From Caulobacteraceae bacterium (GTDB lineage: Bacteria > Pseudomonadota > Alphaproteobacteria > Caulobacterales > Caulobacteraceae): 5,210 bases of DNA. The position numbers and the translations under genes were made by a program. How positions within the stretch are numbered: position 1 is the first letter of the stretch; every line of letters starts with the position of its first letter. This document shows, in pieces, positions 1 to 5,210 of the stretch. The stretch covers positions 1 through 5,210 of the forward strand of contig CANKPO010000127.1 of the NCBI GenBank assembly GCA_947484535.1, written 5' to 3'. Under the pieces are notes generated by a model. That model ran no database searches. It saw only the letters and a list, made by a program, of their open reading frames with translations, and had not been told where the DNA came from.

Positions 1-16
1 GTTTGCCTTGGCTCAT
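1..16 (-). CDS. Possible 5' end of a gene leaving the left edge
   Basis: On the minus strand an ATG at 16 opens a frame beginning MSQGK that runs off the left edge. Only five codons are visible, so no product can be named. The reason to consider it is position: a TTGACA / TAAAAG promoter-like pair lies 38 to 65 bases upstream and would start transcription near base 47, leaving a leader of about 30 bases. A GGGAA lies about 9 bases before the ATG, which is a loose ribosome-binding site. The same frame is open upstream to about base 126 without another ATG. It could equally be chance. Confidence 0.3.
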
Positions 17-53
17 TGGTTCAGATTCCCAGTGTTTCAAAAACTTGTTCGGA

Positions 54-81
54 CTTTTAGCTTCCGGTTCTGGCCTGTCAA
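54..81 (-). promoter_or_regulatory. Sigma70-like promoter reading towards the left edge
   Basis: Read on the minus strand, bases 81-76 give a consensus -35 box TTGACA and bases 59-54 give TAAAAG, a 4 of 6 match to the -10 box, separated by 16 bases. The predicted transcription start is near base 47. It would serve the possible gene starting at base 16. The match is good by eye, but alphaproteobacterial promoters vary, so this remains a prediction. Confidence 0.4.
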
Positions 82-187
82 CGAAAGCCGTAGTCTGAAA
101 GCGACTATCGTGATGGTGGGGCGTTCATGGTCGAAAACAAGGCCCGCTTACTCCTGCGCGGGGAACGCGGGATGTCGGTGGATGAAG

Positions 188-290
188 GCCCCCTTCGTCC
201 CTTCGGGCCACTTCCCCCGGAGGGGGAAGATTTAGCGATCCAAGATCTTCCCCCTCTGGGGGAAGTACCGGCGAAGCCGGGGTAGGGGGC
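188..290. repeat. Palindromic intergenic repeat (REP/MITE-like)
   Basis: This is an imperfect inverted repeat of about 103 bases with arms of roughly 45-50 bases. The outer tips are GCCCCC (188-193) and GGGGGC (285-290). The inner arms AAGAT (227-231) and ATCTT (245-249) flank a 13-base centre. Each arm also folds on itself: CTTCCCCC/GGGGGAAG at 211-229 and again at 247-265, plus CCGGC-GAA-GCCGG at 268-280 and a short CCC-TTC-GGG at 199-207. From memory, repeats of this style (C-runs, G-runs and a CCGGCGAAGCCGG hairpin) are scattered between genes in Caulobacter and Brevundimonas relatives. It ends 2 bases from the ggt stop codon, so in RNA it could form the 3' end structure of that transcript. 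It has no coding capacity. Confidence 0.75.
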
Positions 291-292
291 TC

Positions 293-2050
293 TTAGTACC
301 CCCTCGCAACCCCTTCGCGGCGCGGATCGGCCCCGCCCTCATAGCCGCCCTTGCGCTTAACAATCCCATGCAGGCCCGACGCCTCGCCAAGGCCCGCAGC
401 CCTGAGCACCACGCCCTTTTTGGCCAGATCCGAAATCAGTTCGGGCGCCATGAACTGGGTCTCTGCTGAATAGACCTCACCGCGCGATACCAGATTGGGC
501 AGGGCCACCGCCTTCTGCATCGGCATCTTCCAATCCAAGACCCCAACCAGCGCCTTGAGATTATAGGCTAAGATGGACGATCCACCGGGCGATCCGACGG
601 CGGCATAGAACTGCCCCTTTTGGTCCAGAACAATGGTCGGCGACATGGACGAGCGTGGCCGCTTGCCGGGGCCTACCGCATTGGCGGCTGCGGTTGCGTC
701 TTTGTTGGTTGGCGCGAAGCTGAAGTCCGTCAATTGATTGTTGAGGAAAAAGCCGCCGACCATGCGGCCCGAGCCAAAGATGCTCTCGACGGTCGTGGTC
801 ATCGACACCACATTGCCCCGGGCATCGACGATCACGAAATGGGTCGTACCGTTCGGCTCTTGGGTCGCATCAGGGCCAAGCGATGGTGCGCCCTTAGGCT
901 GACCAAACTGCGGCGCCGGCCCTGCCGTCTCACCGATCAGGGCGCGCCTCTGAGCGACATAATCACGATCGAGCAGGCCCTCAACCGGCACGCTGACAAA
1001 GTCGGGGTCAGCCAGATAGCGGTCCCGGTCGGCATAGATCAGGCGGCTGGCTTGGGTGAACAGGTACCAGCCCTGGGCATCGTTGGCATGGGCTCCGATG
1101 TCGGTCCCCTCGAGGATGCCAAGACCTTGCAAGACGGCGGTGCCACCAGACGGCACGGGCGGCACACAGACCCGGTAAACCCGGTAAGGTCGGCAAAGGG
1201 CCGCCATCACCTTGGGCTGATAGGCCTTAAGGTCCGCCATGGTCAGCGTACCGGGCAGATCGCCCTGCTGGACCCGCGCGACGATGGCCTCGGCCAAGGG
1301 GCCTTGATAGAGGGCGCTGGCCCCTTCTGTGGCGATCCGCCGGACCGTCGCGGCATAGGCGGGGTTCTTGAGCAGGTCGCCCGCCCTATAGCGGGTGCCA
1401 TCGGCCTTGGTGAAATAGGCGGTGGCATCGGGGGACTTGGCCTGAGGCGAGGCGCTATTGATCATGCCGGCCAGACGCGGACTGACGATGAAGCCATCCG
1501 AAGCCAGGCGCTCCGCATCGCCAAACAGGTCCTTCCAAGCCAGCTTGCCATGGTGCGATTGGGCAAGCGACAGCATCGCCACCGCGCCGGGAACGCCGGT
1601 CGCGCGGCCACTCAGAACCGCCTCGAAAAAGCCTATCGGCTTGGCTACGCCGTTGGCATCGGTGCGCATGAACATGTCAGGGCTGGCACGAGCAGGCGCG
1701 GTCTCTCGGCCATTATAGGCGGTCACAGCGCGGGTCTTGGCGTCATAAAAGACCAGAAAGGCCCCGCCGCCGAGGCCAGAGCTTTGCGGCTCGACCAGTC
1801 CCAGGGTGGCCTGAACGGCAACGGCGGCATCCACCGCCGAGCCGCCGCGTTTGAGAACCGCAAGACCGGCCTCGACCGCCAAGGGATTGGCTGCCGCAAC
1901 CATCGCATGGGGGGCGAGGGCGGGGGCGGGAGCGGGGGCCTTTGGCGCGACCGCCTTGGCCACGGGATCTGCGAACACCGAAGAGGAGGGCGCCATCGCC
2001 CCGGCAAGGGCCAAAACCACAAGGCCCAGACCGCCCACTAACTTTCGCAT
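293..2050 (-). CDS. ggt: Gamma-glutamyltransferase, secreted
   Basis: A 585-residue gamma-glutamyltransferase (glutathione hydrolase) of the N-terminal nucleophile superfamily. The family cleaves the gamma-glutamyl bond of glutathione and related peptides, passing the glutamyl group to water or an amino acid. I chose the ATG at 2050 (MRKL) over upstream starts because it gives a normal signal peptide (hydrophobic residues 5-20, likely cut after VFA at 27). A GGGGA lies 5 bases upstream. An Ala/Pro-rich linker (about 31-48) precedes the enzyme. The NGTTHF motif places the autoprocessing nucleophile at Thr402, giving a large subunit of about 374 residues and a small one of 184. By alignment to E. 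coli GGT, Arg115, Thr420, Gln439, Asp442, Ser467-Ser468 and Gly489-Gly490 match the substrate-binding residues. The position of E. coli Asn411 is Glu422, and the lid-loop region before NAVGP is about 4 residues shorter. Expected location is the periplasm. It is transcribed alone, and its 3' end abuts a palindromic repeat. Confidence 0.95.
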   Translation of the reverse strand: MRKLVGGLGLVVLALAGAMAPSSSVFADPVAKAVAPKAPAPAPALAPHAMVAAANPLAVEAGLAVLKRGGSAVDAAVAVQATLGLVEPQSSGLGGGAFLVFYDAKTRAVTAYNGRETAPARASPDMFMRTDANGVAKPIGFFEAVLSGRATGVPGAVAMLSLAQSHHGKLAWKDLFGDAERLASDGFIVSPRLAGMINSASPQAKSPDATAYFTKADGTRYRAGDLLKNPAYAATVRRIATEGASALYQGPLAEAIVARVQQGDLPGTLTMADLKAYQPKVMAALCRPYRVYRVCVPPVPSGGTAVLQGLGILEGTDIGAHANDAQGWYLFTQASRLIYADRDRYLADPDFVSVPVEGLLDRDYVAQRRALIGETAGPAPQFGQPKGAPSLGPDATQEPNGTTHFVIVDARGNVVSMTTTVESIFGSGRMVGGFFLNNQLTDFSFAPTNKDATAAANAVGPGKRPRSSMSPTIVLDQKGQFYAAVGSPGGSSILAYNLKALVGVLDWKMPMQKAVALPNLVSRGEVYSAETQFMAPELISDLAKKGVVLRAAGLGEASGLHGIVKRKGGYEGGADPRREGVARGY

Positions 2051-2150
2051 CTCAATCCCCAATGTCTCAACCACACCAACAGATTTCACCATACCGCCCG
2101 ACCCATTTGGCGCCAGCCAAAACCCCAAAGAAAAAAGCGAGAACTAACGC

Positions 2151-2179
2151 TTGCCTAAAGACGGCCCACCGACTAGTTT
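2151..2179 (+). promoter_or_regulatory. Candidate promoter of tRNA-Arg
   Basis: TTGCCT (2151-2156) and TAGTTT (2174-2179) are separated by 17 bases and would start transcription near 2186, about 20 bases before the mature tRNA. The -10 match is weak. The call rests mainly on correct spacing and on the need for a promoter here. Confidence 0.25.
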
Positions 2180-2187
2180 CCGCCACC

Positions 2188-2201
2188 TTGCCCTAGGGCA
2201 A
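2188..2201. promoter_or_regulatory. Perfect 14-bp palindrome before the tRNA
   Basis: TTGCCCTAGGGCAA is identical to its reverse complement and ends 4 bases before the 5' end of the mature tRNA-Arg. With no loop it is a better candidate for a dimeric protein-binding site than for an RNA hairpin. It could also simply be part of the pre-tRNA leader removed by RNase P. No known operator is recognised. Confidence 0.4.
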
Positions 2202-2205
2202 CAGC

Positions 2206-2282
2206 GCGCCCGTAGCTCAGCTGGATAGAGCATCAGACTACGAATCTGAGGGTCGGACGTTCGAATCGTTCCGGGCGCGCCA
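2206..2282 (+). tRNA. tRNA-Arg (anticodon ACG)
   Basis: A complete 77-base tRNA. The acceptor arms GCGCCCG (2206-2212) and CGGGCGC (2272-2278) pair fully, with discriminator G at 2279 and an encoded CCA at 2280-2282. The D-stem is GCTC/GAGC. The anticodon stem is TCAGA/TCTGA around the loop CTACGAA, placing anticodon ACG at 2240-2242. The T-arm GGACG-TTCGAAT-CGTTC closes with one G-T pair. Bacterial tRNA-Arg(ACG) is normally deaminated to ICG by TadA and then reads CGU, CGC and CGA. I see no integrated element at its 3' end: the next gene is an ordinary dehydrogenase. Confidence 0.97.
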
Positions 2283-2298
2283 ATTATTTCCCGCAAAA

Positions 2299-2335
2299 TC
2301 CTATTGAGATGTCTGTCGAGGGTAGGACCGTTTTT
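2299..2335 (+). terminator. Weak candidate terminator after tRNA-Arg
   Basis: TCCTA (2299-2303) can pair with TAGGA (2323-2327), extendable by two G-T pairs, followed three bases later by five T residues (2331-2335). The stem is short and the loop long, so this is only a plausible end for the tRNA transcript. Confidence 0.3.
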
Positions 2336-2349
2336 ATCCGGGCATGAGA

Positions 2350-2379
2350 TTGACTTACCCCGTCAACGAGTTTTGATCT
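2350..2379 (+). promoter_or_regulatory. Weak candidate promoter of the oxidoreductase gene
   Basis: TTGACT at 2350-2355 is a near-consensus -35 box. The best -10 at 18 bases spacing is TGATCT (2374-2379), which is poor. It would start transcription about 35 bases before the ATG at 2423. Readthrough from the tRNA transcript is an alternative. Confidence 0.2.
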
Positions 2380-2422
2380 GGGCCAAGGTCGCTGGACCCG
2401 TTCGGATAGAGATCGAGGCCTC

Positions 2423-3394
2423 ATGGCATCCCACCCCTTGCATATCGGCATATTGGGCGCGGCCAAGATCGCGCCATGGGCTTTGGTTAAGCCTGCTCAA
2501 GCCCGCTCCGATGTGACGGTCACTGCCGTTGCCGCGCGCGATCCTGACCGCGCGAGGGCCTTTGCTGCCGAGCATGGGATCGCAAATGTGGCCGACAGCT
2601 ATCAGGCTCTGATCCAGCGCGATGATGTTGATCTGGTCTATGTTGCCTTGCCCGCGGGGTCTCATGCCGAATGGACGATCAAGGCCTTGGACGCTGGCAA
2701 GGCGGTCCTTTGTGAGAAGCCCTTTGCCATAAATTTGGGCGAGGCTCAGGCCATGGTCGATGCCTCAGTGCGCAATGGTCGGCCTCTGTTTGAAGCGCTG
2801 CACTATCGCCACCATCCGGTGATGTTAAACGCCATCGCGCTCGTTCAGAGCGGTGTGCTGGGTGAGCTTCAATCGCTCGAAGCGGTGTTTGATGTGCCGA
2901 TTGCCTATAGTGAGACCGAGCTGCGCTGGCAAAAGGCCTTGGGCGGCGGGTCGCTGATGGATCTGGGCACCTACTGTCTTCATGCTGTTCGGATGCTGGC
3001 CCAATCCGAACCCACGGTCCTGTCGGCCAGCGCTCAGATGCAGCATGGCGTCGATGCCGCGCTCGAAGCGACCTTGGCCTTTGATGGTGGCGTGACGGCC
3101 AAGATTTCCAGCTCGATGGTCCCTGACCGCGTGATGTCGCAACTGACCGCTATCGGCAGCCTTGGGCGCTTGGACATCACCAACTTCATTGCACCGCAGA
3201 TGGGATGCCGCTCAGCCCTGACCCTTGGCAACAATGTCGAGGAGCTGCCGATTGATCCTGTCGCCACCTTTGAGGCGCAGTTGGAGCATGTGGTTCAGGT
3301 CATGAAGGGGCAGTGTCAGCCCATTGTTGGCGGCGCAGATTCCTTGGCCCATATGGGCTTGATCGATGAGATCTACCGCATGGCTGGCGATTAG
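2423..3394 (+). CDS. Gfo/Idh/MocA family NAD(P)-dependent oxidoreductase
   Basis: A 323-residue cytoplasmic dehydrogenase of the Gfo/Idh/MocA family, of usual family length. The N-terminal Rossmann fold starts with the dinucleotide motif GILGAAKIA (residues 9-17). The family signature EKP is at 98-100, with the catalytic-type Lys99. The C-terminal alpha/beta domain carries EALHYRHHP (124-132) and GGGSLMDLGTYCLHAVR (174-190), in which Asp180 and His187 are the usual active-site positions. These two motifs resemble the D-xylose 1-dehydrogenase (NADP+) and dimeric dihydrodiol dehydrogenase branch rather than inositol dehydrogenase, so the substrate is probably a sugar or a cyclic diol, but it cannot be fixed from sequence. 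No signal peptide is seen. GAGG at 2415-2418, four bases before the ATG, supports the start. It lies 140 bases after tRNA-Arg and converges on the next gene with a 6-base gap. No sugar transporter or other pathway gene is adjacent to suggest the substrate. Confidence 0.92.
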   Translation: MASHPLHIGILGAAKIAPWALVKPAQARSDVTVTAVAARDPDRARAFAAEHGIANVADSYQALIQRDDVDLVYVALPAGSHAEWTIKALDAGKAVLCEKPFAINLGEAQAMVDASVRNGRPLFEALHYRHHPVMLNAIALVQSGVLGELQSLEAVFDVPIAYSETELRWQKALGGGSLMDLGTYCLHAVRMLAQSEPTVLSASAQMQHGVDAALEATLAFDGGVTAKISSSMVPDRVMSQLTAIGSLGRLDITNFIAPQMGCRSALTLGNNVEELPIDPVATFEAQLEHVVQVMKGQCQPIVGGADSLAHMGLIDEIYRMAGD

Positions 3395-3400
3395 ATTCGC

Positions 3401-3724
3401 TCAGACCTTTGTGCCAAGCCGAGCCAGCACGGCTCTTGGTACCTTGTAATGTTGGATAAAGGTATCGTGATCCCGGATGCCGCAAGCATCCCGCTGGATG
3501 AAAAAATACCAGACGGCCTTCGCCGCAGCATTGGTGAGGGCCTCATGTTCGTCGCTTCCCGGCGCGGCCGAGGTTGCGTTCAGCGCGGCAAGCGCCTTTT
3601 CAGCGTCACTGCCAAGCCTCCCGAGGCTGGACGCCTGTTCGGCCATCATTTGGGTTTCCAGAACGTTCAACCCCGTCTCAAACCGGGGCGAAGACGAGAA
3701 GTTCTGCGGCATCCTCAATGACAT
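3401..3724 (-). CDS. DUF6665-like small protein of unknown function
   Basis: A 107-residue protein that I recognise as resembling the DUF6665 family, whose function is unknown. The conserved-looking parts are the N-terminal MPQNFSSSPRFETGLNVLE (5-23), an Ala-rich helical middle (29-53, containing ASSLGRLG), and a C-terminal block VWYFFIQRDACGIRDH (71-86) ending in VPRAVLARLG. There is no signal peptide or membrane segment, so it should be cytosolic and mostly helical. The start at 3724 (MSLRMPQ) is chosen because a strong GGAGG lies five bases upstream. A longer frame from a TTG at 3754 would swallow that site. It converges on the oxidoreductase, with stop codons six bases apart. The family name is from memory and the function is not known to me. 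Confidence 0.8.
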   Translation of the reverse strand: MSLRMPQNFSSSPRFETGLNVLETQMMAEQASSLGRLGSDAEKALAALNATSAAPGSDEHEALTNAAAKAVWYFFIQRDACGIRDHDTFIQHYKVPRAVLARLGTKV

Positions 3725-3729
3725 GATCG

Positions 3730-3734
3730 CCTCC
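3730..3734 (-). promoter_or_regulatory. Strong ribosome-binding site fixing the DUF6665-like start
   Basis: Read on the minus strand this is GGAGG, five bases before the ATG at 3724. It is the clearest Shine-Dalgarno sequence in the window and decides against the longer TTG start at 3754. Confidence 0.75.
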
Positions 3735-3841
3735 ACAAAGCGTAACCTGCCCAACCAAGATCAGACGATCATAAAACCGAATTGTGCAGGATAACAGACC
3801 TCAAATCTAGACGGCTATGGCGTCAACCCCTCGCCGTCCCA

Positions 3842-3950
3842 ATCCCTGCAGCATGACGCGGAGTTCGCGGTCAAGCGCCCAGATCCACGACACCGTTCGG
3901 CGGCACTGAGCTGTCCGCGTGACTGGTGGGTGCTCTCACCAGACCCAGAA
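3842..3950 (-). pseudogene. Decayed 3' end of an NTF2-like (DUF4440-type) gene
   Basis: Bases 3842-3869 match 4836-4863, the 3' end of the intact NTF2-like gene on the same strand, at 24 of 28 positions. The translated remnant reads WALDRELRVMLQG, against WLIERELYITLQG at the intact C-terminus: Trp, Arg-Glu-Leu and Leu-Gln-Gly are kept. Upstream similarity resumes in another frame (Arg-Gly before the Trp). TCGTGG and GCGAACTC, shared by both copies, are 16 bases apart here and 17 in the gene, which is a one-base deletion. The normal stop codon is lost (TTG instead of TAA) and the frame reads on to a TAG at 3807. Similarity fades beyond about 3890, so the outer limit at 3950 is approximate. 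The rest of the gap (3725-3841 and 3951-4035) shows no gene; it contains a small inverted repeat CTGGTG/CACCAG at 3923-3942. A chance or convergent match cannot be fully excluded. Confidence 0.5.
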
Positions 3951-4035
3951 GGGCGAATAGTCATTGCATCTGGGTTTGCCGGTCCTATGGATGGCACTGA
4001 CCGTAAGGCGGTTGCACGGATGAGTGATAGATCTG

Positions 4036-4794
4036 ATGTTTCATGATGGTTGGGCGATAGGGTGGGCAGTGCTTGCGGTGATCCTTTCGGGGATTGGCAA
4101 GGGCGGCTTTTCCGGACTGGGCGCGCTGGCCATGCCCTTGATGGTCATCGCCAACCCGCCTTTGGAGAGCGCGGCGGTGCTTTTGCCCATCTTGATCGTG
4201 CAGGACATGGTCGGGGTTTGGTCCTTCCGTAAGACCTTCGACAGGGTGGTTTTGGCGGTGATGATCCCCGGAATGACGATCGGAGTCATCTTGGGCTATC
4301 TGTTCGCGTCGCGGGTCTCTGAGACCGCCATCTTGACCACCGTCGGTGGCCTGTCCTTCGTCTTTGGCGTGCACCGTCTGTGGCAGGATCGCGGTTCGGC
4401 GGTGGTGCTGCCCAGCAATTCGCCGCGCTGGCTCGGTGTTCTGTTCGGTGTCGCTTCGGGGTTCGGCAGCCAGATCGCCCATGCCGGTGCGCCGCCGTTT
4501 CAGATGTGGGTCTTGCCGCGTAAATTGCCACGCGATGAGTTGGTTGGCTCAAACGCCCTGTCCTTTGCCTATATGAACCTGATCAAGGTGCCAGCCTATA
4601 TCGCTCTCGGTCAGCTCACGCCCACCAACCTCATCTCTTCGGCACAGCTCGTGCCAGTGGCCTTGGTGTCTACGGCCCTTGGCGTTTATCTGGTGCGTAA
4701 GATCGATGCTGAGCGCTTCTATAGCCTGATCTATCTGTCGATGATCGCCATTGGGCTGAAGCTGGTGGTTGACGGCCTAGGCCTATTTCAGTGA
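4036..4794 (+). CDS. TauE/SafE family sulfite exporter-like permease
   Basis: A 252-residue polytopic inner-membrane protein of the TauE/SafE family (Pfam PF01925), whose studied members move sulfur-containing or organic anions such as sulfite or sulfoacetate. About eight hydrophobic segments can be seen (near 6-20, 28-38, 44-62, 70-91, 95-112, 132-150, 170-192 and 203-221, with a further one at 227-247), in two related halves. Family hallmarks are SGIGKGGFSGLGALAMPLM (18-36) with PILIVQD (51-57), and in the second half ASGFGSQIAHAGAPPF (140-155) with VLPRKLPRD (159-167). The ATG at 4036 (MFHDGW) resembles typical family N-termini; a GTG at 4024 would add four residues, and neither has a clear ribosome-binding site. 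It stands alone between the NTF2-like remnant and the intact NTF2-like gene, with no sulfur-metabolism gene next to it, so the true substrate is open. Confidence 0.9.
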   Translation: MFHDGWAIGWAVLAVILSGIGKGGFSGLGALAMPLMVIANPPLESAAVLLPILIVQDMVGVWSFRKTFDRVVLAVMIPGMTIGVILGYLFASRVSETAILTTVGGLSFVFGVHRLWQDRGSAVVLPSNSPRWLGVLFGVASGFGSQIAHAGAPPFQMWVLPRKLPRDELVGSNALSFAYMNLIKVPAYIALGQLTPTNLISSAQLVPVALVSTALGVYLVRKIDAERFYSLIYLSMIAIGLKLVVDGLGLFQ

Positions 4795-4796
4795 TG

Positions 4797-4813
4797 CCGG
4801 TTTCGGTAACCGG
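4797..4813. terminator. Hairpin between convergent permease and NTF2-like genes
   Basis: CCGGTT and AACCGG form a perfect 6-bp stem with a TCGGT loop, starting two bases after the permease stop codon. The gap between the two convergent stop codons is only 39 bases. No T-tract follows on either strand, so it is not a classical intrinsic terminator, but it may still mark the 3' ends of both transcripts. Confidence 0.4.
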
Positions 4814-4833
4814 TCTGCAAAGGCCATTGGCCC

Positions 4834-5210
4834 TTATCCCTGCAGCGTGATGTAGAGTTCGCGTTCGATCAGCCATTGGCCACGATTGTTGCGCCAGGTG
4901 GCCATATAGATGCCGCTCATCTCGCTGCCATCTTGCCAGTTTCCGGTCCAGCGGCCCATTTCAGCGGCGCGTTGGCCGTCGTCGGTGATCTCGATGGAGG
5001 TTGTCGTTCGCACATAGGTGATGAAGCCTGAGGCCGCAAACTGGCTGGCAAAGGCGGCAACCACCGCGTCGGCCCCGTCGATCAGATCGCCATTGCCCGC
5101 GATCAGCATCATGTCGTCTGTCAGGTGCGGGCGAAGGCGCGCGGCATCATGGGCTGCAATCAGGCGATTGGTTAGCTTGCGCTTGGCGCGGATGGCAATG
5201 TCTTGAGTCA
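4834..5210 (-). CDS. SnoaL/DUF4440-type NTF2-like protein (start codon cut by edge)
   Basis: The frame is open from the TAA at 4834-4836 to the right edge. The last two bases are TG on the minus strand, so base 5211 most likely completes an ATG or GTG. That gives a 125-residue protein starting M-TQDIAIRAKRKL, the full length usual for small NTF2-like proteins. The N-terminal helix region (about 5-30, with AAHDAARLRPHL) is followed by TDDMMLIAGNGDLIDGADAVV (31-51). The C-terminal beta-sheet has AAEMGRWTGNW (82-92), SGIYMATWR (99-107) and GQWLIERELYITL (111-123), typical of SnoaL-like or DUF4440 domains. Such folds bind small hydrophobic ligands or act as isomerases or hydrolases, so no reaction can be assigned. 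No signal peptide is seen. A shorter reading from the ATG at 5112 would delete the N-terminal helices and is unlikely. Confidence 0.8.
   Translation of the reverse strand, partial: TQDIAIRAKRKLTNRLIAAHDAARLRPHLTDDMMLIAGNGDLIDGADAVVAAFASQFAASGFITYVRTTTSIEITDDGQRAAEMGRWTGNWQDGSEMSGIYMATWRNNRGQWLIERELYITLQG

Noticed and set aside
8..235. A 75-codon plus-strand frame at the left edge
   Set aside because: No ribosome-binding site or domain is visible, and its last part runs through the palindromic repeat, so its translation there only reflects repeat sequence.
620..2041. A 473-codon open frame on the plus strand opposite ggt
   Set aside because: It lies entirely antisense to a well-supported GGT gene. 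Its translation is rich in Arg, Gly and His with no recognisable domain, as expected for the shadow frame of GC-rich coding DNA.
2107..2120. TTGGC/GCCAA inverted repeat upstream of ggt
   Set aside because: The arms are only five bases, and no clear ggt promoter is visible beside it to support an operator role.
2206..2282. tRNA-Arg as an integration site
   Set aside because: No integrase gene or genomic-island cargo follows the tRNA, and I saw no repeated copy of its 3' end in the window.
3815..3997. A 60-codon minus-strand frame in the gap before the permease
   Set aside because: It has no ribosome-binding site. The similarity to the NTF2-like C-terminus switches out of this frame midway, so it is better explained as part of a frameshifted remnant.
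3985..4482. A 165-codon minus-strand frame opposite the permease gene
   Set aside because: It is antisense to a clear TauE/SafE gene, and its His, Gln, Asp and Arg-rich composition is typical of the complement of membrane-protein codons.

Overview
The window looks like ordinary chromosomal DNA of a GC-rich alphaproteobacterium. I favour the Caulobacterales, from the DUF6665-type small protein and the style of the intergenic palindromic repeat, but this is recall of family distribution, not a search result. No phage, transposase, CRISPR or defence gene is visible, and I found no convincing new multi-gene system.

Layout. The left edge (1-187) holds no complete gene. A good sigma70-like promoter on the minus strand (54-81) points at a possible gene that starts at base 16 and leaves the window. 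A compact palindromic repeat (188-290) ends 2 bases from the stop codon of a minus-strand, secreted gamma-glutamyltransferase (293-2050). The spacer between that gene and the next (2051-2205) carries a perfect 14-bp palindrome just before tRNA-Arg(ACG) (2206-2282). A Gfo/Idh/MocA-type NAD(P)-dependent oxidoreductase follows on the plus strand (2423-3394). It converges, with six bases between stop codons, on a small DUF6665-like protein of unknown function (3401-3724, minus).

The 311-base stretch 3725-4035 has no intact gene, but contains what looks like the frameshifted 3' end of a gene of the SnoaL/DUF4440 (NTF2-like) type. The intact relative lies about 1 kb away at 4834-5210, in the same orientation, with its start codon straddling the right edge. 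Between the two sits a TauE/SafE-family membrane permease (4036-4794, plus).

The genes are mostly single transcription units in alternating orientation (minus, plus, plus, minus, plus, minus), so they do not form an operon or an obvious shared pathway. The gamma-glutamyltransferase (periplasmic glutathione or gamma-glutamyl peptide breakdown) and the TauE/SafE permease (often linked to sulfur-anion export) both touch sulfur metabolism, but nothing in the sequence ties them together. The most informative observations are the decayed NTF2-like copy, the structured repeat at the ggt 3' end and the palindrome before the tRNA.
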